Part shown: in pieces, positions 32,885 through 43,227 of the stretch
Numbering within the stretch: the first letter of the stretch is position 1
Layout of the letters: every line of letters starts with the position of its first letter
Assembly: GCA_031835245.1 (NCBI GenBank)
Contig: JAVKOQ010000182.1
Span: 1 to 64,000 of the forward strand
Reading direction: 5' to 3'
DNA: 64,000 nt
Origin: Balamuthia mandrillaris
Lineage: Eukaryota; Discosea; Longamoebia; Balamuthiidae
Notes under the pieces: generated by a model
What the model saw: the letters and a program-made list of their open reading frames with translations, nothing else
Databases searched by the model: none
What the model was told of the DNA's origin: nothing
Made by a program: the position numbers and the translations under genes

Positions 32885-33236
32885 ATAAGTTCCTGTGGAC
32901 AAAGATGATATGGAAGCCTGCTTGTTGCTGCTGCTACACACCATAATCGTATGTGGGGGCAAATAATTATTATCGTGTTATCAACAACAAAATCCATGAG
33001 ACACACAGGAAAAATTTTTCAATCCAGACCCGCCGAAAAGAAAGAAAGAAAAGACAGACCCCCCCTCCCCCCTCCCCCACCCGTAGGAGACAAGCCCTCC
33101 CCCCAAACGTAGTAGCCCTTTTGCAACACACGCACATACACACGCGCGCGCACCCACCCACACACACGCACGCACAAAAGCTCCAGCCCTTGTCCTCCAG
33201 TTGCTGTCTCCCGCCATTCGTCCCTGAGCAACAGTA
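32885..33236. promoter_or_regulatory. Intergenic region with Z-DNA-prone tract
   Basis: Lies between the frizzled-like gene and the first CLU gene. It contains C-rich runs (33059-33110) and an alternating purine-pyrimidine CA/CG tract (33126-33176) about 60-110 bp before the CLU start codon, which is a typical Z-DNA-forming composition. No exon is seen. Confidence 0.5.
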
Positions 33237-34012
33237 ATGGAAGAGAAGACCGACAAGAAGAGAGAGGACAAGGAGAGAGAAAGGGAAAAGGAAACGAGCG
33301 GCGGCAATGCCGCTGCCGCGGTCCTTCAGCGTAGCACCTCTGACGAGGACTATTATTACGTACCCTCTTCTACCCCCACCACCACCTCGTCTGCTGCCAC
33401 CAACAACACGCACCCCCACTACAATGTAAACACGAGCTCTGCCGTGGGCAGCACCCAAGGCCGCGAAGAACTGGATGAAGGCTACTTGGACCCGCAGCTC
33501 CTCACCGCCCCCACTCCCTCTGCCCCTTCTGGCAGCGGTAGCGCCACACCCTCCTCAACAGCAGGCAAAGAGGAGCGGCCTCATGTGACTCCCTTCATGG
33601 CGCGTTCCTTGCCAGCCAATTTCTCATACAGAGGAGCCGCTGAGCAGCTCCGTGCGCAGGTCCACGAGCGTGAAGAGTTGCACACTGCCGTTGCTGCCCT
33701 CCACTCCAGAGAGCCCACCGCCCTCCATGGAGGAGAGGAAGAGGAGGAAGAAGGCATGTATGTTGTTCCTGGTGCCAGTGCCACCATTGGCGGCGCTGCC
33801 GGTGTCGCTGGAGAGACTGGTCCTTCCCCTGGCTCTGGGGGATCACGACGGCGTAGGAACATACTGGCACGACCTCCCGGCACCTCCAAGAAAGTTGCTG
33901 AGAGCTTTCACAGCCAACGCTTTATGCCGCGTAATGCTTCTATTACTCGAGTACGTACCTCCACTCACTCTTGTAAAAGCGAAGCAGAGAGAAGCGAGAA
34001 CGAAAGAGATGG

Positions 34013-34056
<44 letters not shown>

Positions 34057-34466
34057 GAAGCTAGAATGATTTGTGGTGTATGATCTGAACCTTCTCATAT
34101 AGCATGACTTGCGTGAATATGTAAGGGCGAGAAAGTCCAAGGATTTTGGCCTTTCACACCGGGTAAAGTCGCTTAGCTTTGTTTGGAACGAAAGATTTCA
34201 AGCTATCATTGACAGACCAACCACCCAAGTCCCAAATATGGAGAACCTTGCTCATATTTTTAACCAAAACGTGAACGAGTTTCGGCAGCTCTTATCCCAA
34301 GAGAATGAAGAGTTTACAACCATCCTTGAAGTCATAGAACAAGAGCTGCAAAAGAAAGTGGACATTCTACGCCTTCTCCAAGAGTTTCAAGATAAGGCCA
34401 CCATGATTGCCAAAACTATAGTGGAGGTTAATAGCCTGTTCTCTCTCTTCTCTTCTCTTTCTTTCT

Positions 34467-34500
<34 letters not shown>

Positions 34501-35169
34501 CTCTTTCTTGTATAACTTCTTCTCGTTACCTTCTTTATTTATTTATTTTTATTTCTGGCTTCTAACAACGTGCTGTAGGAAATACCATTGCCTGATGCAG
34601 AAAAGAGTGTGCCTCCAGTAGATGCTGGTGGCATTTCTGGCGGCCAAAAGTTTACCTACGAGGGCATTTTCTTCAAGATGGGGAGGGACTGGAAAGGTGT
34701 TTATGGTTGGAACGACGATGCCGCCATGAGGAGCCTAGGCAATGTACTGCCTTTTTTCTCATTTGCTCTTCTTTTTTGGTGACATTTTTGTTTAAACCTG
34801 TTTTACTCTGCCTTTAGGAGCTAAAGGGATTAAAAGCTTACTTTAAAGCGTCAGTACCAGGCCTCTATGTTCCTCTTACCATTGCGGTAATGCTTCGATC
34901 TTTGTATTTACATTCTTTATTTGGCATTCACCTATAATTTTCCTTCACATATGCTGCAGGTGGAATACAAGGGATATCGTCTACTAGCCTCTTCTGTCAT
35001 AAATATAAATGGAACTAAGTCTCTAGTATATGGTTCAGCTGATAGGGGAAATACAGTCTTCAACAGAAATAAAACTATGAGCCAGCTCATGGAACAAGCG
35101 GCCGACCACCTTAATCTTAAAGGTTAGCATTCACCATTTCTCTTTTCGTTTCTTCTCTTCTCTTCTCTT

Positions 35170-35201
<32 letters not shown>

Positions 35202-38200
35202 CGCCCTCCCTATAACCCTTTATTAACACTCATATTTTGATACTGCTCATGATGATTTTAGGTCACGTTGCTGGAACCGACCGAAATACATGTGCTATCA
35301 TCCATTCTCCAACAGATATGGAAGGTCATCTTGGTCTTGATGGCAAGCTCTATGTTCTGGTACTTAAGCTTATCTGTGTATGCAAGAACTCGCATTCTTA
35401 TGCATTAAAACATCCATTTAAAAACAATAGGATACATCACACGTTTTTCCTCCTGTTCCACCCCGCAATACTGCTCTGCTCATTCCTCAAGATGATATCT
35501 TGCCAGCGAGGGAGATTGAGGTACCATGGGAAGAAGGCGAGGACCGTACTCGAGTATTTACTCGCATATTAGGTTTGCATATCAATAACCATCATACACT
35601 CTATTGGATTGCTTATGGAATACCAACACGAAACACTCGTTAGGCCAAGACACTGCGAATCATGCTGTAAAAGAAACTGCCATTGGCAGCTTTTATTATT
35701 GTCTACATGTACGTTTTTTCCTCTTACTCTCTCTTTCTCTCTCACTCTATCTCCTTTCCTCATGAGTTTACCAACCTGTCTTATTGTTTAGGGGAAGAAA
35801 AACGTAAGAGCAAGCACGCTAACAAAGCAGAATTTAACAGGAGATGTTATAGCCATTCGCTTTAACACTCTCGTAAGTTCTGTGGTTCTTCTAAGACCCG
35901 AATTAGTCAGGGCCAACCCCGTCCCTCTTTGCAGCGATGCATTCAGTGAATACCAACAGCTAGATCCTGAAAAATCAGTCCACGACGAGGAGGTTTTAAA
36001 GACCACGTCCACGCTCTCTCACATAATTGCAGAAGTAGCAGAAGGAATGAAGGCTCATACCATACAGCCTGTAGATCACGAGTAAGCTTCTCTTTTTCAC
36101 TCCGTTGCAAGTGAACCACTGATAAAGCGGTTATCTTTTCAAAGGGATTTCATTGAGGAACTTCACATGAGAGGAGTTAATGTTCGTTTTCTCGGTTTAG
36201 TTAGAACGCTATGTGGTGGTAGCCAGCAACACCTTCGTTCCTTTTTGTTGACAGAGATGTGCGCTCGGGTAATGAAAAACAAACTGAGACGAATCATGCG
36301 GAATGCTGTACTAAAGGGCCTAGATGACGCAACCTTCCGCAAGATCATTGTTAATCAATTTAACCTATTTCTTGGGGTAACGCTTTCCATTCAAAGGGTT
36401 ACAGGGTTTGTTTATTAATGTTGGTTTGTTCTTTCTTTCAGACTGCCCCAAAGAGCAGATCATTTTGGATGACGGATCTGAAAGTGCGATTGCAAGTACG
36501 TTCTCACTCAAAACGCTCTTATCTACGAATTGCTTACCTTCTCCAACACCCGATAGCATGACTTTATATCAGCTCTGTCGGAGGAAGAGATGCAGCCAAG
36601 TTATGATCTTCGACAGCAACTCATGAGGTTTCCTTTATTCAAAGTATGCATTGAATGCTATTACCACAACGTCAGAGCAACAATCGTGATTCTGACTCTT
36701 TTTTATCTTCTTGCAGCGAATCCAAGAGATGACCGGTGTACGCTTCAAAATAGGTGCTCAGAAGCGCCTGTTCACGCATCCATTCCTCTTTGATAATCCA
36801 CGACCGCTTTCCGTGGCGGACATTGAAGACTTTCAAGCACTCAGCAAGAACATCTATGTCAAAGAAAGCGAAATACCTCCGCTTCTCCGCAAAGCCTTGG
36901 AGGGAAGAGAACGCGAGGCCTATCAGCTCACTCAACTCCTGTCTAGCGATCCAGATGTGATCATGGCTTACAATGCTCTTCTTGAACAAAGATACCACCA
37001 AGAACTAGAAAAGGTGAGCAGAACAGTATAATATGCTGGAGAAGAGAAAGATTGCTGAATACTTTTTTGTTCTACGTAATGTAGATCTTAGGAGAGGACT
37101 CTAGGGAAGTCATCAAGAGTTACTACCAGTTGGCTCAATTGTACAGAAAGATTGGGAACATGTCTCTAGCGTTGGACTATGCTTCTAGGGGCTTGAGCAA
37201 AGGTGAAGTGCTGTTTGGAAGCTTTAGTGAGGTTGCCTCTCTTCCCCCTCTCCTCCTCCCCTCCCTCCCTCACTTTCCTTAACAAACCTTTTGGGTGTAT
37301 TGCAGCCACTAACATTTTCTTTGTTGGATGTTTGTTGATAGGAAACGGTGATGGGATTGGTGACGGTGGGTCAGATCTTCAAACGAATAAAGGAGCAAGA
37401 AGCCTTTAAATCGGGGGATTCAGATATGCAGCAGATAACCAATAATGATGGATTGGTTTCTTACTACTTTCAGCGTGCGCTCAACTGTGTCGAAAATCTG
37501 CACAAGCTCCATCCCTTGCTTGGAAAGCTTAATTTGGAGCTCTTTTTTTCGTTCATGCACTCAAAGCCATTGCGCGCTAAGCGCTACCTTCTGAAGGTTT
37601 GTTAAACAACCATCCCTGCACAAATTCTGGTGATTCGATACTCATTACTTAACTTTACCAGAGTTATACCGCTTTGTCCAGTTTGTATGGACCGGAACCA
37701 GCCAAATTGGTGATCCCGTTGCTGGCTATGCGAAACAACGTGGATTCTGTTATAAAGAAGGTAGACCGCACCATCGAAACTATGTTTGAAGTACCTCTCT
37801 TGGATGTTGCTGAGTGCTTTTGGCCGAAACCGATGTTAGAAGTTGTTGCTCAAGTTACCGATTCCCAAAACGGTACCGCTTAACTAGATCTCTTCTCTTA
37901 TTGTTGTTCCTCTCATGAGACTCTTCCTTATTCGCTGCCTCCTGCTTTTGTCTTGTGTCTTTTGACCTGCAGATATCGAGTCGGTACTGGGGCCTCTGGG
38001 CCTTACAGAGTATCTCAAAGCGTTTCAGCAGCATGGTGTCCTTACGTTCGATTCTTTGCTCCAATTAACAGAAGAGGGTATGAACCTTCTGCATAGTGCA
38101 TGTAACAACCGCTAACGAGGTAACTCGTCATTTTGCAACAATAACCAGACTTGAGAGACACTATTGGAATCAAGAAGTTGGGTCCTCGTCGCAAGCTTTG

Positions 38201-40348
38201 GCAGTTGATAAAGAGCAAACGTGCTGCTCGTGAGAAACAAGAGCTTTCCAAAGAAGCTAGAAGAGCTATTCGAACTACAGATTGGAATGAGTATGTTCCT
38301 TCTTTCTATGATGATCTGTATTCTTTGGTAACATTTTCCCTGCAGGTATTATCAACTTTTGTTAGATTCAGAAGTGCACACTCTTGAAGACGGCATCGCA
38401 AGGGCGAAGCGACTGGATGCACTTGCCGCAGAGTTTTGTAGGGTCGCCTCCGAGAGCGCAAAAATTGTCGTCAACGAATTTTATCTTCCAAAAGAACAGA
38501 AGACCATCCAACCCATCAGAGAAAAACGTACGCTTTCATTACTTCTTTCTTTTTGAGTTGCCCAAACCCAATAGTCTAACCATTATTTAATAACACTACA
38601 GCGGTAGAAGGACAAACGACACTACATAGATACATCCACAAACGCCTCATCATTACACTAGCCAGCACTACAGATGAATACTCAACAGCTGCAAAACCTA
38701 TCTCCCTGGAGCTTTCTGGCAATTATCAATTGCTGAAGTACTATCAGCAACGTAGAGGAGAAGTTGTCAGCGATCTGGACTACGAAACAGTCTATGAGGA
38801 CTTGGACCCATCCTTTCGCCCAGCCAAAGACAACTTTGGTTCAGTGGTAATGGAGGAAGATGAAAATGAAGACATCATTGCGAACACACTGCATACTACC
38901 ATGATGGCCGTTGTGGATTATATGGGCTTTAGGGTGATGGCCATGACTGTTCTTCCTATCAGCTCCACCACTTTGGCCTACGGATTGGCTGACCGCAACA
39001 CGTTTGTCTCGAATTCTATCCCTGTCAAAAGGGCGGTGGATAAGGTTGGCCAATGGCTTAACGTCTGCCCTCACTCGATCTTTGGCACAGAGTGCAGTCT
39101 ATGCTTTGACATTGAAGGCCATGTTGGCGATGATGGTCGTTTCTACCTGATCTATCTAGGCCAGGTATCCTCCTATTCTTCTCATTCTTTTTCATGGTCC
39201 AACTTGTTTGCCTGACCTCTACCATTAATCAGATGTATCCTCCGATCGCACCAGTGAACAACGGGGAGACTGTCTTTATAAGACGATTCAGGCCGGAGTA
39301 TCTCAGAAAGTATCCAAAACAGCTCTGCAGCGATGCTTTCTTGAAAGTGTTGAGCTCAGAAGAACGAGCTGCTCTCAGCAAAACAGTAACTGAGGCGAGT
39401 GAAGAATTCCTCTATTCTTACATCCCCAGCTTTGCTCAGTACTTGGACGACCAATCCCACCTTGTATTCAGCAAAGCCTGGACAGACTACCGCTATCTCA
39501 CAAATCTATTGCATGCTTCTGGCATAAACATGCGCTACCTTGGTAAGCCTCTTGTTCAAATCCTTTTTGTATTTTTTGTGGTTTCTCTGATGGCCTTCTC
39601 TTCAGGTTATATTTTGCAAAAAATTCGTAGCCATGACCTCCGCTCGCTTCTTTTTGAAGAAATGGTGGTGCGCACAGGTAGGCACTTGCTGCGTCGCGAA
39701 CTGCGAACCTATCTGCAGTTACGAGTGCTTGCAAGAAAGGGGCAACATGCTTGTCTCTCATCCAGTGGAGACAATAACAAGGAAGGAAAACAGGACAGCG
39801 CCAATGCCTCCCAATCTAGCAACTTTGATGCCACTCTGCCAAAGGAAATCGTCGTCAAGTTTTTGAACTCGTTGCTTCAGCCACAACAACACCAAGACTA
39901 TTGGAAGCGAGTATTCTTACCTGAACTGGTGACACTCTTCCCACCTGATGGAAAGTTCTGTAGTGGTTCCAGTGAAGAAGGAACAAACAAAACCGTGGAG
40001 CTGCAACAAGCCACTGAAAATGCCCTAAAGTTGAGCGAAAGCATGCAACTGCATCACTTTCTCCTTCACTTTTGCTCAAGCTTTGGATTGGTCATCAGTC
40101 CTGAATTGCAAAACTCGCTGACCGAACAAAGTCAAGGCAGAGCCAACACCGTGGGAGTCTCTCCTACAAACAACAGAAAGAGCGGTGCTGCTACCTCCCG
40201 CCAACAACAAGATGTGTTGTTCCTGCCCCACGACATACTTGCTATCGAGCCTCTCGTCAAAATGCCAATGAGGAGCTCTTTTGCCAATCTCCTAAAGTCC
40301 TTTTATCATGACGAGGAGCAAGGAGAGGAGGCTGTACCCCCAGTTTAG
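33237..40348 (+). CDS. Giant CLU - TPR - SAM - CLU protein, about 1,770 aa
   Basis: More than 20 exons. A Lys/Glu, Ser/Thr and Gly-rich disordered N-terminus (33237-33950) is followed by a first CLU (clustered-mitochondria) domain, about 34600-36400: GIFFKM..DWKGVYGWNDDAA, ELKGLKAYFKASVPGLYVPLTI, LNLKGHVAG, DMEGHLGLDGKLYVLDTSRVFPP, FLRSFLLTEM-type segments. A TPR-like region follows (37085-37870: YYQLAQLYRKIGNMSLALDYASRGL, YYFQRALNCVENLHKLHP). Then a SAM domain (37975-38260: LGPLGLTEYLKAFQQHGVLTFDSLLQLTEEDL..IGI). Last is a second CLU-like domain (38700-39760: VDYMGFRVMAMTVLPI, YGLADRNTFV, DIEGHVGDDGRFYLIYLGQMYPP, GINMRYLG). CLU proteins act in mitochondrial positioning and mRNA binding. The stop at 40346-40348 follows a C5 run; with one more C the frame would continue to a TAA near 40525, so the tail may be truncated by an indel. 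Confidence 0.85.
34015..34051 (+). repeat. (GA)n in a CLU-gene intron (antisense exception)
   Basis: About 18 AG units. This is the only long dinucleotide tract in an intron here that reads GA rather than CT on the sense strand. Confidence 0.95.
34469..34498 (+). repeat. (CT)n in a CLU-gene intron
   Basis: CT repeat on the sense strand in the intron before EIPLPDAEKS. Confidence 0.9.
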
Positions 40349-40733
40349 CAGCAGCAAAAGGGCTGACAACCAATGCTCAACCTCTGCCAGCATCTTCAAC
40401 ATTAGAAACCAGTGCTTCTCCTCTTTCCTCACCGTCTTCTTCTTCATTTGAACAGCAGGAGGAGGAGAAGGAGAAGGAAGAAGAACACTCGCCCAACAGC
40501 ACATTCCAATTGAGAGAAGAATATTAAGTGTGTGGTACTTGTATGTAATAAATAATTTTTGTGCAAACAAACAATCATAGGTTGGCGTGTGGCTTCGTCC
40601 CAGGAGAAGATAACCAACCTTCAACACAACAACCAACCAAGGGTAAAGAACGAACAAGCAGTAGAAAGTGCCACCAGGAGGCCATTTGCAAAAATGTTAA
40701 AATAAAAACCCAACGGAATGCGGTGGATGCTTC
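40349..40733. other. Possible out-of-frame tail and 3' region of the CLU gene
   Basis: From 40342 to 40527 a second frame reads without stops as a Ser/Glu-rich tail (SLAAAKGLTTNAQPLP..., ending LREEY and TAA), compositionally like other tails in this window. An AATAAA follows at about 40547. The rest up to the Rab stop holds no recognised gene. Confidence 0.45.
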
Positions 40734-40963
40734 TCAGCAGCCGCACTGCTCCGCGTCCCTTCCGTTATATCTCCTGTCTAGTTCTGTATCGGTCAGCCTG
40801 AAGGAGCCATTGTTCAGTTGGGAGTTTGTCTTGACACAAAAAAGCATTATTTGTTAGCAAAAAATGACTGGTTATAACCACACCGCTGAGTGATGACATT
40901 ACCATGGCTCTCGTGTGGGGTGCCTTTAGCATTTCTGATGTTGTGACGGTCAGGCAAAGGAAG

Positions 40964-40999
<36 letters not shown>

Positions 41000-41934
41000 T
41001 ACCTTTTGTCAAGACATGAAAAGCAGATTGAACATTAACATTCTGTTTGGCAGAGGTTTCCACAAACAAAAGTTTGTGCTGTTCGGCGAAGGCCTGCGCC
41101 TCTTCAACGCTGACCTGCCGCAAGTCTTTGAGGTCCAGCTTGTTGCCAACAAGCATCAAGGCCATGTTGTCCCTATAGTCTTCCAGTTCTTTCATCCACT
41201 TTACTATGTTTTCAAAGGAGGCCCTGCATGCTATATCATACACCAAAAGCGTGCCACTAGCCCCCCGGTAATAGCTTTTGGGAAAGAACGACCACCATCA
41301 ACAAACGTCAGAAACACGGACACTAAAGTCAAAGAGGAAAAGATAGCCAAGAAAGCATGAAGGGAAAAAAAAACGTACGCAGAGCTCAGAGAGCGATACC
41401 GCTCTTGCCCCGCTTTTCAATTAGACGCAAACAGGGGGTTATCAGTAGGAAACTAAGCGAAATGGAAGAGGAGGGAAGAGAGACGAGAGAACGAGAGAAG
41501 AGGGTAAGTTTGCACCTGTGTCCCAGACTTGCAGACGAACTTTGGTGCCGTTCACTTTCCGCCGCTCTTCCTCCTCGGAGGGGTACAGCACTATGTCTTT
41601 GTTGGCAAAGGCCACGCCTATCGTTATTGTGTTGTCGGAGGTGAAGACGTCCCTCACAAAGCGGTTCACCAGACCGGACTTGCCTGTACCCCCATTTTTT
41701 CATAGAGTTAACGCATAGAGCTTAGAAGAACTATATAACGCGACCGGCACGGGAGGAGAGAACGTTACCAACAGCTGAGTCTCCAATCAGCACCACTGTC
41801 ATTGTAGGAAGGGGGGAGGGAGGTGCAAAACAAAGAATATTTAGTGGTCGCAACAGGAACAACAGCAGCAGCGGTGTCTTGCGCGAGCTTAACGAACCTT
41901 TAAGCAGCTTCTCATAAGCAAAGTCCTGTTGCAT
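40734..41934 (-). CDS. Rab11-like small GTPase with interswitch insertion
   Basis: Minus-strand gene from the ATG at 41934. Exons join to MQQDFAYEKLLK, VVLIGDSAVGKSGLVNRF (P-loop GDSAVGKS), TITIGVAFANKDI (switch I effector), [24 protein letters not shown] (switch II), GTLLVYDIA, LMLVGNKLDLKD (GNKLD), FVETSAK, FHVLTKELDRRYNGRDAEQCGC. The last exon was chosen because a join at GATACAG keeps phase and ends in Cys-Gly-Cys, a double-prenylation signal of Rabs. The YRGASGTLLVYDIA..SFENI..WMKEL pattern is closest to Rab11. An extra hydrophilic stretch (LYPSEEEERRKVNGTK) lies between the two switches, lengthening the beta2-beta3 turn. The protein probably directs recycling-vesicle or contractile-vacuole traffic. 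The start diverges from the LRR gene. Confidence 0.9.
40967..40997 (-). repeat. (CT)n in the last Rab intron
   Basis: GA on the plus strand, CT in the sense of the minus-strand Rab gene. Confidence 0.95.
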
Positions 41935-42270
41935 CCGTTAAATGCCGAAAAACAAGGAGGTTTTAAAAGAAAGCAAGCTAGCAGCCTTTGGCCTGCCGAG
42001 GAGGAAGAAGAATAAGGATGAAGAGGAGGAGGAGGGAGGAGCCGAAGCGGAAAGAAGCAGCAGCAGAAGCGGAAAGGAGAGAGCAGCAAACGGGCAAACG
42101 CGCCCCACGCTTGTGTTGTTCTTTTTGGGCGCTGCTTTCCTGCAGTTTTCCTGCAGCAAGCATGCAGCACGTCTGCAGCAGAGGAGCAGCCCGGTTTATC
42201 TCGTTAAACATCACCAACCTATTAGATCACTTTGGATGAGGTGAAGATCCTTTCGAACCCTCGAGCAACT

Positions 42271-42307
<37 letters not shown>

Positions 42308-42450
42308 GAAGAAAAGAGAAGAAAAAGAAGAAGCCAAGACTCCTCCTCCCTCCTCCCTCCTCCCCTAACCAAACCAAACCAAACCAAACACCGACAGACG
42401 TGCGAAAGCCTCTCCCGCAGGGTTTTTTTTGTTTGCATGCTTCGGTAAAA
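41935..42450. promoter_or_regulatory. Divergent region between Rab and LRR genes
   Basis: It holds an A-rich tract of AAAAG-type units (42270-42335), a CCTCCCTCC stretch, and four CCAAA pentamers (42366-42390). An open frame covers part of it, but no ATG or family supports coding. It probably contains both promoters. Confidence 0.4.
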
Positions 42451-43181
42451 ATGAGCGACCGAGGAATAGGACAGCTGTGCACTCTGATAAAACAGCACGC
42501 CGTGCGGCTTGGCGCCGTCTTTGCGGAGGGGGGCCACTCCCCTCGCCACTTTGTGGCCCCCACTGTCCTCACCGAGCAACAATACGCCAATTTGGCAACA
42601 ACTCCTCCGCCTCCCCAACGAGACAATGAGAAGGAGAAGGAGGAGGAGGCCGCTGATCAGAAGGACGAGCCTGCCTTTAAGCGAATCAAAGCAGAAAACC
42701 TGCAGACAACGCAAAAAGAAAAAGAGGAAGAAGACCAACCACAAAAGCAACCACAAGCTAAAGAGGACCAACGCTCGTTCATCATAGTGAGTGAGGACAG
42801 GCTCAGCGCGGAGAAGGAGCGAGTGACGCAACACGAAACGATGCTCAACAACCTCTGCCCAACCTTGAAAAGCTTTCTTTGCGACATACGATGGCCTCAG
42901 GGCCTCACCTACAAGAAGGTAAATCCTCTTTTTTCTTTTCACGCTTTTTTTTTCAGCTCGTTGAACCTCTCCTCTTCTTTTGTTTGGCCATGCACCCCAA
43001 AGTTGTCTTCAGGGCACGTGGAGTACGTGCAGTACCGTGAGATCTCTTTTTTTTCAGGCTTATCGACCTGCTTTGAGATCTTGCAGTGCATCGACTTTTC
43101 ACGCTACCGTCACACCAACCGTGGCAGCACATACGTTCTGCCCATTGGTACACCTACTCTCTCCCTTTCTCCTTCCCTCTG

Positions 43182-43227
<46 letters not shown>

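Noticed and set aside
42980-43150. Alternative frame GTWSTCSTVRSLFFQAYRPALRS for the second LRR-gene exon
   Set aside because: The frame giving GHVEYVQYREISFFSG..ILQCIDF reads more like folded protein and joins in phase to the next exon; cDNA is needed to decide.
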